This document shows positions 22,703 through 38,212 of a DNA stretch of 64,000 bases, piece after piece; positions within the stretch are counted from its first letter, which is position 1, and each line of letters begins with the position of its first letter. The stretch is from Antennarius striatus (lineage: Eukaryota > Chordata > Actinopteri > Lophiiformes > Antennariidae). Both the position numbers and the translations under genes were made by a program. Below the pieces are notes generated by a model. The model was not told where the DNA came from, searched no databases, and saw nothing but the letters and a program-made list of their open reading frames with translations. Location: positions 429,001-493,000 of the forward strand of contig NC_090798.1 of assembly GCF_040054535.1 (NCBI RefSeq). The letters run 5' to 3'.

Positions 22703-23761
22703 GTGTGTCTCTGCGGCCTCATGCTGTATTGATTCACCACACCCAGACTAACACCGTACCATTCCACAGTCCATTCAGTTAATGATAAACGCTCTTTAGT
22801 GCTCTAATCGCTGCCCTGAGTGTCGCCTTGACGACCTCAGCATTGATTTATGAGTTGCTGAGATTTTCTTTTTAAAACAAAAACATCCTGAGAAACAAAA
22901 GAAGCAGCTCCTTAACCAAAGTTGAGCTTTTATTGTGAAAGTTATCTGCAGGTTTCCTGTTGATCTAACTGTGCAGCTGCAGTGACTCATAGTTGGGAGC
23001 TTTAAATTAGCGTCAGAGTGGACCTCTGTCCTTTCAAACTATCCCAGACATCCTCGTCCTCGTGGCTCCATGTGAGCCGTGTTACCGTTGCTATGCGGTC
23101 AGAGGGGTCAGGAGGTCACGTGTGCTTCATGTGGATACAGATGGAGGTCCAGGCGCCGCCGGGGACCACGATCGGATACGTCAAGCAGGACTGGCATCCG
23201 TTCCTGCCACGGTTCTCCATCCAGGGGGCCAACAAGGAGACGGTGATGAAGCTGGAGGGGCCCTGCTTCGCCTGCAACTGCTGCGGGGACGTCAACTTCG
23301 AGGTGAGGTCAAAGGTCGTTTGGTAGAATGAGACTACAATACCCAGGTATAGAAAAAGTAGAAAAAGTAAATGAGCGCTAGAGCTAATGTCCTTAAAGGA
23401 GCTAAGAGGAGTCAGGTGTTCATGGTGACTTTTGATCTCTTGACCCTTGACCTTTGCTCTGCAGCTGAAAGGCAAACACGACGACAAGCCCATCGGTCGC
23501 ATCAGCAAGCAGTGGAGCGGTCTGCTGAAGGAGGTCTTCACCGACACCGACAACTTTGGGATCCAGTTCCCTCTGGACATGGACGTGAAGATGAAGGCGG
23601 TGCTGATGGGCGCCTGCTTCCTCATCGTGAGTCTCCCGCTCCGTTTCTCACGTGTTCGACCTCTGACGGGAGGAAATCATCTCATCCTTGTCTCTTTGCA
23701 GGACTTCATGTTCTTCGAGAAGGTCGGGGAGGCCAACCAGCGCAGCACGGTGTTCTCCTAA
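19916..23761 (+). CDS. plscr3: phospholipid scramblase 3
   Basis: Seven coding exons (19916-19928, 21557-21783, 21860-21902, 22451-22671, 23141-23302, 23465-23626, 23702-23761) give 295 residues. The N-terminus is Pro/Gly/Tyr-rich ([19 protein letters not shown]). The scramblase domain follows: [39 protein letters not shown], cysteine clusters CCTRNCC and [11 protein letters not shown] (probable palmitoylation), [20 protein letters not shown], and the terminal membrane segment [16 protein letters not shown]. Family members move lipids across membranes in a Ca-dependent way. PLSCR3 is known at mitochondria and acts on cardiolipin. Exon 4 ends directly in a (GT)n microsatellite that supplies its donor site. 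Choice of 3 over other paralogues rests on neighbours and the Pro-rich start. Confidence 0.92.
21377..21483. repeat. tandem repeat in plscr3 intron 1
   Basis: Irregular array of atcatcagatt and catcagatt units. Confidence 0.85.
21912..22352. repeat. 14-bp minisatellite filling plscr3 intron 3
   Basis: About 31 units of aataaacctgctag or aattaacctgctag fill most of the intron between exons 3 and 4. The two unit types alternate irregularly. The array begins within about ten bases of the exon 3 donor and stops about 100 bases before exon 4. Confidence 0.95.
22672..22702 (+). repeat. (GT)n run forming the plscr3 exon 4 donor
   Basis: The run starts at the exon 4 donor (CAGGAG then GTGTGT). Any of several GT steps could in principle be used. 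Confidence 0.85.
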
Positions 23762-25150
23762 CGGCGGCGCCGGACCGGCGGCCTGCTCCAGTCAGACACC
23801 TGTTGGTGTATTTCTGTGCTTTTTTTTTCTAAATTGCGTCTTCATCCGATTCATACGATGCCATCCGTCCGCCGACGCGGATCAATGATTACGACCGTCG
23901 CTCTGGTCTTTATTCGGTCTGCATCCAGCTGCCATCTAAAACCTGCCAAAGAAAGTCAACTTTAAAGATTTACCTGCATCGACACTGAAAGTGTGTGTAA
24001 TTAAAACAGTGTGTTACAGTAGTTTACACCATTCTGCCTATAACTTTAATAATATTTTTGCTACGCTATCCCATCAGCCAGGAGACGACACTATCGTTAA
24101 CCACTAAAGAAAAACGTAAAATGTTGGTATCACGTGTTTTCAGAAGTCATTATGTCCATGTTTATGCTATTATGTTTAATACTAATTATCACATTTTAAA
24201 TGAAGAAAAGGATTAATGTGAAACTTAATACCTGTTAAAAATTAGCATCTTAGCATTGTGAGACGTGCATAGTGTCATTAGCATTAGCCACACAGGTGTT
24301 AACGCTTGATCTCGTAAATATATTATAAAAGAAAAAATTTAAAAAATGAACAGCTCCATATAAAGCCTGAATGTTGGCCGTGGCTAACGTTAGCCGTAGC
24401 AGTCAGGCTGGATTAAATGTTTCATGTTGTTTAGCTCGAGAAATTTTGCTGGCAATATTTTCCAAAGTGCTACGTCTCTACCTCTAAGCCGCCTCGCTCT
24501 TTCTGGAAGCCTTCCTGTCTTTAAGCCCATTTTATGTCAACCAAAACATTAGCACCAGCACCAACGAGTGCCTCCACCGCTTAACCTCCAGATGCCGTTA
24601 ATGTGAACCAGGACACGGAATGTACGTTAATTAGCAGAAAATGTTCAATTTAAGGAGAATTAGAAGGAAAATAATAAAGAATTAAATATTAAAATATAAA
24701 AAAAATTCTACATAATCTGACCTCCAATCACTCGCTCTAGTTTGTCACAGAGAAAAATGGGAGGGAAATCTTTCATCTCTTTTCATTAATGGAATTTAGA
24801 ACTAATCAAAAACATCAGGTGAATATTCTTGAAAATGGTCTTTTGCTGTAGTTTCTGTCACTGTTGTTTGTATCGTCGTGCGATGTCACGAGTGTTAGCC
24901 ACCGCGCTAGCATTAGCATCACCTGACAGCGCAGCCAGAAGTCGCACGACGCATGTCCAATTTGCACTGCTCTTGTTTTTTTCCTGTTTTCCTATCAAAC
25001 ATGTTGTTATATTTGTTCATAACTCTTGTATCTTGTAACATTTTTTACAGAATCCATACAATGTAGTTCAGAAATACAACAAATGTAAAATGAAAGCATT
25101 GTTTGGTGTCGTCTCACTTCTTTCTGCTGAATTGTTCTGAAATGTAAATG
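23762..25150 (+). other. plscr3 3' tail and downstream sequence
   Basis: AT-rich sequence with no recognised exon. An AATAAA lies near 24674. The exact 3' end cannot be set from sequence alone. Confidence 0.4.
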
Positions 25151-28400
<3,250 letters not shown>

Positions 28401-31058
28401 CTAGCTGATCCTCTGGAGGCAGTAGTCGTTTTCCGTGTCCATGGAGCTGTTGTGTCCGGAGGAGGGGTAGAGGTCGCGGCGCAGCAGCCGGTTGGCGGCC
28501 CCCCCCAGGACCTTCCTGTACTGCTGGCGCAGGAGGGAGTAGGCGAACGGGTCGGACGCAGCTTTGCTGTACGTCAGGCACTTACTGAGGACCCCCCAGT
28601 GGGGGCTGACGTCCACGAAGGGCAGGAGCTCCGCCAACCTGAGGGGGGTGAAGTGAGACTGAACAGAGTACTGAGGATCACACCGATCAGATCAATCACA
28701 CCGATCAGATCAATCACACTGATAAGATCAATCACACTGATCAGATCAATCACACCAATCAGATCAATCACACCGATCAGATCAATCTCGTCTCTAGTTA
28801 AAACTTTTCCGCTTTTTACACACAAAAGTGAAACAAGACGTGTTATAATAAGATAAAGGTGAAAAGTTTCCCTTTTATTGTTCTAGCTCACATGTGTGTC
28901 AAACTCAAGGCCCGGGGGCCAAATGTGGCCCTCCATGTCATTTAATGTGGCCTGCGAGAGCATTAAAGGTCAGAGTGTCTAAAATATAGGTCAAAAGTGT
29001 GTTTTGACCAAAACTACATTTCCCACAATGCAGTAGTTCAGCCCATTTTAACTCTGACTAAACGTAGTGAACAAAGTTAACGTCCTAACTTGTGTCTGAT
29101 GTTATTTTTCTTTATTGATTGATAGTTTGATCCTTGATTGATGGAGTTCTGAATGAATTCAGTTATTTAACATTAAGGAGTAGTTACATTTAGTTACATT
29201 ACACTGAGTTACATTTAGTTACATTTATTAGTTACATTAAGGAGTAGTTACATTTAGTTACATTACACTGAGTGACATTTAGTTACATTTATTAGTTACA
29301 TTAAGGAGTAGTTACATTTAGTTACATTACACTGAGTTACATTTAGTTACATTTATTAGTTACATTAAGGAGTAGTTATATTTAGTTACATTACACTGAG
29401 TTACATTTAGTTACATTTATTAGTTACATTAAGGAGTAGTTACATTTACTTACATTACACTGAGTTACATTTAGTTACATTTATTAGTTACATTAAGGAG
29501 TAGTTACATTTAGTTACATTACACTGAGTTACATTTAGTTACATTTATTAGTTACATTAAGGAGTAGTTACATTTAGTTACATTACACTGAGTTACATTT
29601 AGTTACATTTATTAGTTACATTAAGGAGTAGTTACATTTAGTTACATTACACTGAGTTACATTTAGTTACATTTATTAGTTACATTAGGGAGTAGTTACA
29701 TTTGGTTACATTACACTGAGTTACATTTAGTTACATTTATTAGTTACATTAAGGAGTAGTTACATTTAGTTACATTACACTGAGTTACATTTAGTTACAT
29801 TTATTAGTTACATTAAGGAGTAGTTACATTTAGTTACATTTATTAGTTACATTAAGGAGTAGTTACATTTAGTTACATTACACTGAGTTACATTTAGTTA
29901 CATTTATTAGTTACATTAAGGAGTAGTTACATTTAGTTACATTACACTGAGTTACATTTAGTTACATTTAGTTACCTCTGGCCCTTAGAGGACAGCCGTG
30001 ATGCTGATGTGGCCCCCAGTGAAAACGTGTTTGACCCCCCTGATCTAGCTGCTGATTTAAAGGTCAGGAGGTCAGACCCACCCCTCCTGCTGAATGTCTG
30101 ACTGATGTGTGGGTCTGTGATGCGTTTCCTGTCTGTCACGTGTTTTTTTATTAAAATAATCCACGGGTGTGGGGGGGGGTCTACCTACCTGGTGATGACA
30201 TAAGGAGCGAAGCAGATGATGAAGGAGCCGATGAAGATGCTGATCTTCTTGGTGGCTCTCTGCTTTCTCCTCTTCTGCTCGGCTAAACATCTTTGCTTCA
30301 CGCTGAAAACGACAGAAGACTTTTATCTTTCTCTAAAGCACTAATAAAACCATGAGACATAAAATCGGGGGGGGGGGGGGTCTGCTCTACCTGGGATGGA
30401 TGTCGACCAGCAGGAACAGGGTCTGCATGGTGATGACGTCGATCCTCTTGCAGTGGAACTTGGCGACTTTGAGGACCTTCAGGTAGGTGAAGCAGAGGAT
30501 CATCAGGGACAGCATGAAGCTGGTGGCGTGGAACACCACCGTGAACACCGTGAACCTCACCCCCCCGCCCCCCCCGCCGGGCTGCAGGGTGCAGGACGCG
30601 TAGACGTGGCTGTAGTGGAGCCAGGAGGACAGCAGGGCCGTCAGGGAGAAGGTGAGGGCGTGGAGCCAGGAGTAGCTGACCATCACCAGCGCGTCCCGGA
30701 GCCGCATCTTGGAGGAGTAGCTGAGGGGGAAGACCACCGCCACCCACCGGTCGATGCTCAGGGCCGCCATGCTCAGCATGGCGTTGGCGGTCAGGAAGGT
30801 CTCCAGGAAGCTCACGGCGTGGCAGACCCGGTCCCCGAAGGGCTGCTGGTTCCTCACCACCCCCACCACGGTGGCGGGCATGTTGACCACGGTGATGAGG
30901 AGGTTGCAGAAGGACAGGTTCATGGTGAACACCCCCGGCACCTGGCGGCGGATCTCGCTGCTGTGGATGAAGCATAGCAGCACCAACAGGTTGGACAGGA
31001 GCGACACGACGGCGACCCCCGCGATGAACAGGGCGAAGACGGTCTCAGCAAAGTCCAT
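28401..31058 (-). CDS. gpr78: orphan G protein-coupled receptor 78
   Basis: Three coding exons (30391-31058, 30189-30302, 28401-28638) give 339 residues of a seven-helix receptor. Exon 1 holds TM1-5: SLLSNLLVLLCF, MNLSFCNLLITVVNMP, SMAALSIDRWVAVVFPLSY with DRW in place of DRY, the TM3 cysteine in GDRVCHAVSF, its partner in YASCTLQP, and KVAKFHCKRIDVITMQTL. Exon 2 gives CLAEQKRRKQRATKKISIF and TM6 (IICFAPYVITR). Exon 3 gives HWGVLSKCLTYSKAASDPFA with DPxxY in TM7, and the tail SGHNSSMDTENDYCLQ. That tail matches human GPR78 better than its sister GPR26. The GPR26/78 pair is constitutively active toward cAMP. A hAT element lies in intron 2. The neighbour trmt44 is also its neighbour in human 4p16.1. 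Confidence 0.92.
28677..28790. repeat. 18-bp tandem repeat in gpr78 intron 2
   Basis: About six units of atcacaccgatcagatca with single-base changes. Confidence 0.9.
28882..30051 (+). mobile_element. non-autonomous hAT element, copy 2
   Basis: The element spans 28890-30043, between 8-bp duplications tctagctc (28882-28889) and tctagctg (30044-30051). The ends (acatgtgtgtcaaactcaag; tttgacccccctga) match copy 1. The 64-bp array is longer here, about 12.5 units (29170-29975). It also carries actacatttcccacaatgca (29013-29032). No transposase is present. It sits in intron 2 of gpr78. Confidence 0.88.
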
Positions 31059-31430
31059 GTCTCACTCCTGGGGGGGTCCGCCCGGGTTTCCGGTGCCTGC
31101 TGCTGATGAGAGGAACTTAAGAACAACCATCGCTGCGCGTCGCTCGTCTCTCCGGTAATCCCCTCCGGTTACGCAGCGGCGGCGGCAGAATTCCGCTCCA
31201 AAGTTCATGGGGGGCTGTCCGGTGGACCGGACCGGGAGGCTCCTCACCGGGAAACGCACCGATTATCCCCCATCAGCACCCCGGAGGACAGAGCGCTGTG
31301 TGCGTAAAGGAAAACCGTCTCCAACTGGAGGCGCGTCCGGTATGAAGGGATGAGGAGGAGGAGGAGGAGGAGGAGGAGGAGGACGAAGAGGAGGAGGAGG
31401 AAGAGGAAGAGGAGGAGGAGGGGGGGGGGT
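31059..31430 (-). promoter_or_regulatory. gpr78 upstream region
   Basis: GC-rich sequence before the gpr78 start, followed upstream by a 75-base (GGA)n purine tract (31353-31427). The transcription start cannot be fixed. Confidence 0.35.
31353..31427. repeat. (GGA)n purine tract
   Basis: Nearly pure GGA triplets on the plus strand, with a few GAC/GAA changes. Confidence 0.9.
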
Positions 31431-33244
31431 CTATGGAGGACCAGGAGAGACAATCCCATCCCAATTTTGACATTTCTGTTTCCGCTAGACACAAATCTGC
31501 ACCACATCCCTACATTTTTCTGCGTCAGATCGAATTTACGCACAAACACAAATCAGCCCGTCTGAAGTTATTCCAGGGGACCCCCGCATCGATCACCCCC
31601 CCCCCCCCCCGAATCGATGCGGGTCTGGACGCAAAGGGCGCGCAGAAATCCGAGGATGTGCTCCTGGGTGATTAGTGGCGCTGCTGCCGCGACGAATGGA
31701 GGCAGGTGCGCGCTGTGGGGCAGACACGGGGGCAAATAGATCCTTTTCCTGAAATGAATTATTTATTGCCCCGACTCTACTTGTCTGATGCGCAAAAGAA
31801 AATAAAAATACATCAACAACACGACTGCATCTCGTAGAGGATGGATTCAGGAGAATCTTTTAGAAATATATTATTTACTTATTGGTTTGGGTGATTGGTC
31901 GAGCTGGTCACGTGATTATGAAAGATTCAATGTACAATCAAATGCTCCAAAAGTTTTTTCCCATACATCTTTAAACCGTCTCCTGTCTGCAGTAATCCGT
32001 TTACCTGCGGATCGCTCCGGTCAGGTGGGTTCACGCGTCCTCTGACGCGCCAAAGCTCACACCTCTTCATCCTCCTCATTCATCAACTCATTTCCATACA
32101 AAACACACCTGAGGAAACCCCTAAGGCTTACCCATGATTCCCTCAATCAAAACAACAGACGTCAGGAGCAAGGGATCATGGGAGCTGGCTTGAATCTTGG
32201 TAAACAGTGTTACCCACACAGATTTCATTATTTTAAAACTTTAATTTCTTCTCATGTCCAATTTTGTTTCTTTGGGGGAATCACCAGAAAATAAAGAGTA
32301 GACTCTGGACACACCTGAGCTCTGAGGAGATCATTAAACTCCTCCCACCGACAGCGGGTCCGGACGGGGCTCGTTACAGCCCATCAGGAGGACCCCCTGC
32401 CGGGGTGACTCAGGGGGTCACACGCAGCCTGCAGGGCTCTGCTGCACCTTCTTCACTTCCACTCTCTTCTCACCCCCAACTGTCAGGGGGGGCTGTGCTT
32501 GGATCCCCGCGGCCCCCAATTAAATCCAGTCTGTTATTCCTTGAGGACTGATGGATCACAGAGGTTCCTCAGACGCTCCTGCTTCACCTGATAGTGAGTG
32601 TTTCACCAGTCACTACTAGAGTGGTGACTAGTGATGGAACGAATACACAATACAGGTTAATATTAGATGTGTAAAAGTAAAGTGATCCAAGAGGAGTCCA
32701 GCCCCTCCAGGCCCCGAGAGCGGAGCCGCGGCCCTTCAGGTACCCCCCCGCCCCGAGGGTCACCTGTACCGTTTCCAGTTCTCTAGGAGCCAGAAGTGAC
32801 GCGGGGGAGGTCAGAGGTCGTGTTTCAGTGACGGTCAGTCTTTCCATCAGACATGAGGATTCAGTGGAGAAGCAGCAGCTGTGTGGAATCAGCTGGTGGA
32901 TCAGACCACCTCTAAGGGGTCACGTCCTGTCCAGCCATTAAATCACACGTGGGGGGGTCTGTGTTCCTTATGTTACCCTGATGGAACCTTCAGGACCAAA
33001 ATTCATTTATATGTCAAATTTAAGCTGAACTTTGTTGACCTGTAAAAAAAAATTCTGAGCAGATATTTTCAGTTGAAGAGGAAGAACCAGATCAATTTGG
33101 TTCTTTTCTCACCTAAATGTATTCCATGTGGTCATGTGATCACAGCTCTGGGCAGAGTGGGCGGGGCAGCTGTAGAGGCTCCTCCCTGGAGGAGGAGCTA
33201 AGCCCCAGATGATGTCATACCTTTGGAAGCGAGTAAAAGGTGAG

Positions 33245-33341
33245 AGAGGAGGAAGAGGAGGAGGAAGAGGAAGAGGAGGAAGAGGAGGAGGAAGAGGAAG
33301 AGGAAGAGGAGGAAGAGGAGGAGGAAGAGGAGGAAGAGGAG
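33245..33341. repeat. (GGAAGA)n-type tandem repeat
   Basis: Purine-only array of ggaaga and gga units. Confidence 0.9.
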
Positions 33342-33609
33342 TTTCCGTTGAAAAACCACCAAACGTGGAGCCTCTAACTGGTTTTTCCTGCTGACTGTCT
33401 CATCCAGATGTGTTTCTCTGACGCCGCTGAGACAGAATCAGACACTCATGAATTACATCCAATAATAAACAGAGGAGGCAGATTCTGTGTCTTGTCTTTT
33501 GTTTTTGCAGCGTCTGCAGAGGTTTGAACTCTGTAGATAAAATAATGAATCACCTTTAATGGACTCCATTGTGAGTCCATGTTGACTATCAGCTCAGACT
33601 AGAGATTCT

Positions 33610-33686
33610 GGGTCACAAACTGGGTCACAAACCGGGTCACAAACCGGGTCACAAACCGGGTCACAAACCGGGTCACAAACCGGGTC
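33610..33686. repeat. 12-bp tandem repeat
   Basis: About six units of gggtcacaaacc. Confidence 0.9.
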
Positions 33687-34546
33687 AGGGTCTTCACCTT
33701 TAAAGTCCCCTGACCTCAGACTCCCATGATCCTTCATGTGTGGATCAATACGTGATCTTGAAGTCATAACGGCGCTTTACCAACGCTCCTGCCTGTCATC
33801 ACCTTCCTGTCTGGGTGTGACTTTGTCCTACATGCTGGTTTATGGGGGCCGCATTGCGAGCAGCGCGTCCGGCTGGGGGGCAACCGGCGTCCGGATGAAG
33901 ACGAGGGCCCGTCGTGAACGACAGCTCAGGATTGTGTTTACTGGTGAGCAGAGGTGTGACAGATGGACGTCCTCCACACCCCCGGGTGTGTGACAACACA
34001 CACTAACACAACATCCGTGTTCATGTGTGTCACATGACGGCGAGGAGAACGGCAAACAAACCCGTTGATCTCATTACGGGAGATGAATCATGGTGTCGTC
34101 TGGATGTCTGATCATTTGCACTAATTATCATTTTTAATTTACACATTGTTGACTCACATCACACGGATTAACGCCATGGAAACGGATCACGTGTGAAATC
34201 CTGTATAATTAAATACAAACGGGTCAAACGAGTTCACGCTAAAGGAATCTGGTCAAAACAGCTTTAGATTTTTAAGGTGCATTTTAAATGATCAGCTGCA
34301 CAAATCAACACGTCAGGTTAAAAACAAAAAGAATTAGTATTATGATGATGATGATGATGATTGTATTATTATTTTATATTATTATTATTAACATTATTAT
34401 TATTTTTATTATTATATTAAATGAAAAAAAGGATCCAGAATGATGAAGAATCCTATTTTTAATTCATAAACACAGGATTCCAGATGTTTCCAGGCTGGGG
34501 GGTTATCAGTGCGGGGCTATTTGTCACAAAGCAGACGTGAGCAGAG

Positions 34547-34700
34547 TGGTGACATCATGGTGACATCATGGTGACATCATGGTGACATCATGGTGACATC
34601 ATGGTGACATCATGGTGACATCATGGTGACATCATGGTGACATCATGGTGACATCATGGTGACATCATGGTGACATCATGGTGACATCATGGTGACATCA
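34547..34700. repeat. 11-bp tandem repeat with a CRE/AP-1-like core
   Basis: Fourteen identical-looking units of tggtgacatca in 154 bases. Each unit holds TGACATCA, one base from the CRE palindrome TGACGTCA. Confidence 0.92.
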
Positions 34701-37700
34701 GTGCACGCGTTGCTATTTTTAGTGTCCATCTCTTGGTGACAAAGGCTTCAGCAGCGCTTTGAGCTCTCTGAGTGTCTCTGCTGCCCCTCAATCAAACAGT
34801 GTCTAATGTGATCTATTGATTGATTGATCGATCAGCCTGAGGCCCACAGAAAGTGTTCACAAATGCACTTCCTCTCTGATTTAGACGGGTGGCGTTCCCT
34901 CCCCCTGGACGTGACGCGTCTCTGCTGGACGTCAGACTAAAGGATCCATGAGGAGCAGCTGCCACAGGTACCTGTGATGAGTCACGTTCCCATAGCAACA
35001 GCCCAGTTTGGGAAGTTATCGCAGCATCGCTGGCAGCACATACCCCCCCCCCCCACAAGTGGAAGTAAATATCATTTACATGGGGCTGGTGGCTGGGGGG
35101 TGTTTTATGGGTGTCTTTACTGATCCATGTGTTTCTGGGACGGTTTTATCGTCCTCTCACTGAATGGCGCCCCCCCCCCCCCCTTCATCAGATGGTTCGG
35201 TCCGCTGCAGGAGTCCAGACCCTCTGATCCTGTTTGATGTGGGGGCCCACGGTGGAGCAGCGGCCCGTGGAAGCGGGGTGAGGAGGGGGCTTTGACCCAG
35301 GATTCCTTTGGTGTTTTATTGATGACCAGGGGGCGTGTGTTCCTCCGTTGGAAACGGACTTCAGGAGGTTCTGGACTTCCTGACAGAAACCTCAGCCGGG
35401 CCGTCGGGTCACGGAGACGTTGTTGTGGCCGGGGAGGGGTCGTGACCCTTTAGCACCCCAGCAGATGGTAACCTGAGTCTGAGGGCACAGACTGACAGCC
35501 AGCAGACGTTCATCATCATCAGGGGGCAGGAGGGGGGCAGGAGCGCCGCCGCTCCAGTGAGGATGCGTGACGGAGCATCAGAGCGCCAAGGAGAGATGAT
35601 CGTGTTGCACCAAGTTCTTCAAGGCAGCACGAGTCGATCGCCGAACAGGGCGGCCGACGACACCAGACAGAAGCGCTCGACCTCCGATCACCAAAGCGTC
35701 TCTCAGAGCCTCCATCAGCAGAGGGTTCCGTCGCCATAGCGACACATGAAGAGTCTCCATCCGTGGATGAATGAAACCTGAGCGACAGCTTCTCCACTAT
35801 AAATAAAAAATAAAAGTTTCAGTGGACATTTTGTGTTCTAACAATCTTATTTGTACATTTGCTCATATCTCTGTCTCCATCTTCTGAAGAGGATGAATTT
35901 TGTTTCTTTGTTTTCTGAAGCGATAAACCAGCAGATTTCCTCCAAGAACACAAGTTCATCGTGTTTCAGGAGACTTTTATAAAACCTCTTAAAGTCACTT
36001 AAATCAGGTCTAAATCAGTCAAACATTCTTACATGTTTTCAATGTGTATTTTACCAGGACAAACATAAACCTTCATATTTATTAAAGTGTGACTGGTGTG
36101 AATAAACGGTGACGTTTGATTGGTCGCCCCAGAGATTCTAGGACCGCCGCTGGTTAAAAAAGAACCTTCACCTTCTAAAATCCAAAAGATTCGTGTAGAG
36201 GTTACATGAATCTTCTGACAGTATACGTCATGTTTTCTCTCCCCGCCCGGTGTTTGCTGCGACCCCCCCCAGCCTCCAGACACGACGTCCTTCAGCGGGT
36301 TCGGTCTGCAGCTCCCTGACTCATGCTGCAGAGGTCACGGGGTCACGCAGGACGGAGCAGGAAGCTGGTCGTTAAACACCGACGTGGTGTCAGGACGGTC
36401 GTCTGACTCGCCGTGACTCCGCTGACGTTGGGCGTCTCTGCAGACATCTTTACTTCTTCAGACTGTCCATGCAGTATTAACAGGTGTTATATAACCTCCA
36501 GTCAGAGGAGTAAATTAGAGCTCTAAGGAGCCCCCACACAGCGACTGATTTCTAGTTAATGTTTAATGAAGTGTAAGGTGCAGCGTTGATTCATCCTTTC
36601 TGGACTGATGCTATTTCCAGCAGCCGTCGCCCACTCTGGAGCTCTCTGGGGGGGCAGAGCGAGTCTTTAAAAGCCACCAAACATCCTGTCAAAGCGTGAT
36701 TAGATTGAGGAGAGCTGTTTGAAAATCTCCTCTCACCACCGACACGGAGCAGCCATGTATTCAATCTTATTTCTCCGGTCCGACAATAGGAAGCCCCTCT
36801 GATCCCCGTGTGTCGCTGCAGCCAGGCTCACACTGTGTGCTAAAAGCCTGTGTTTAATATTATCACATGAAACCTCCCTCACAGCGCTGGTGACAGTCTC
36901 ACTCCTAAATATCACCAGGTTCATGGGTTTGAGAGAGAAACACAACGTGTTTCAGGAGCGGAGTGTCAGAATAAATCATCTGCTTGTGAAAGTCTCCTCT
37001 GGCTCTTAAAATATAAGATCTGAACCTGTTGCATCAAAAAAACTCTATTTACCTTCAAGAAAAATGTAAAGAAACAATTGTCTGTCCTCTGAGTAGCACA
37101 TTTTTGGAGCATTTTATTCTGAAATCATAATTAAATCTGTAAAATCTGTAAAAGGAATGTCTCATCTAAACACCTAAATGTAAAAAGGTTTAAAAACAAA
37201 TGAGTCAGACGTGTTTTACACATAAAAATATGTCGTGTAGCTCGTGAAGATTCATACCGACTGTTGCTGAGGGTGAAACGGGGATAAATCTAACCGTGGA
37301 TGAAGAAGAGAAGATCTATATTCTGATCTGAGAAGAGGACGGGGAGTTTGGGAATTCACACTCAAATGAGACATCACACATTCTCTAGAACACAGAGTTA
37401 GATCAACATTTTGTTCAACATGAATTCAGTGATCGGCTCCCACGTGATCATAAAACAAAAAACACACTATTTGATGCTGAGGATCAATTTTTGAGTTGAA
37501 GTTATTGATTTATGTTTCAAAATAAAAGTCTGATGGGATGAATTATGACAGTAAATGATGGCTCGGAATGTTTCCACATGGAGGAAACGGCGTTCTAATG
37601 TGTGTGAATTGGGCGGCCGCCACCGACCGAGTGTGTGTGTTGTTGTATTTGCAGCTCCGTGTGAGAAGAAGCGCCATCAGTTTGGCAGCTCTCCACCCCA

Positions 37701-38167
37701 GTGATGACACACACTTCACAATTTAAAATACGGTTCGTGATGAAATGTCAATGAAAAACTAAAATAATTCCAAGCAATCTTCTCGCCATCTGTCATCGAT
37801 TCATAATTTCTTGATAAAATCCATCATCTAATAAGACTCGACAATCGACACCTCTGGTCTGCTTTTTTTTCCTGCGTTTGTTTACTACCTATCGTAACGA
37901 TGCTTCAGATGGTCGGGCAGCAGGATGCTGCTAATGTGTGCTGGACATAAATAGAGTCACAAAGACGACTGATTGGACGGCTTTCAGAAAGGGCTAGGGG
38001 TCATAAGGTCACGGCGAGAGATGATGAGGCTGGTAAACGCCTCCACTGCTCTCAGCGGTTAAAGGCGGGGCAGCAGGTCGATCAGACGGGACGACCTCTG
38101 CAGACCCAGAACGGCAGGACTATCTTCATGGATTGATTTCTTCCTGGAAGCGTAATGATGTGTGGAG

Positions 38168-38170
<3 letters not shown>

Positions 38171-38210
<40 letters not shown>
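38171..38210. repeat. (TG)n microsatellite
   Basis: Uninterrupted TG run of about 40 bases. Confidence 0.9.

Positions 38211-38212
<2 letters not shown>

Noticed and set aside
30396-31158. Long plus-strand open frames opposite gpr78 exon 1
   Set aside because: They are shadows of the GC-rich receptor exon; composition is His/Gly/Glu-rich and no domain is seen.
35519-35797. Minus-strand frame of 92 codons
   Set aside because: No splice context and no recognisable domain; serine/arginine-rich by composition.
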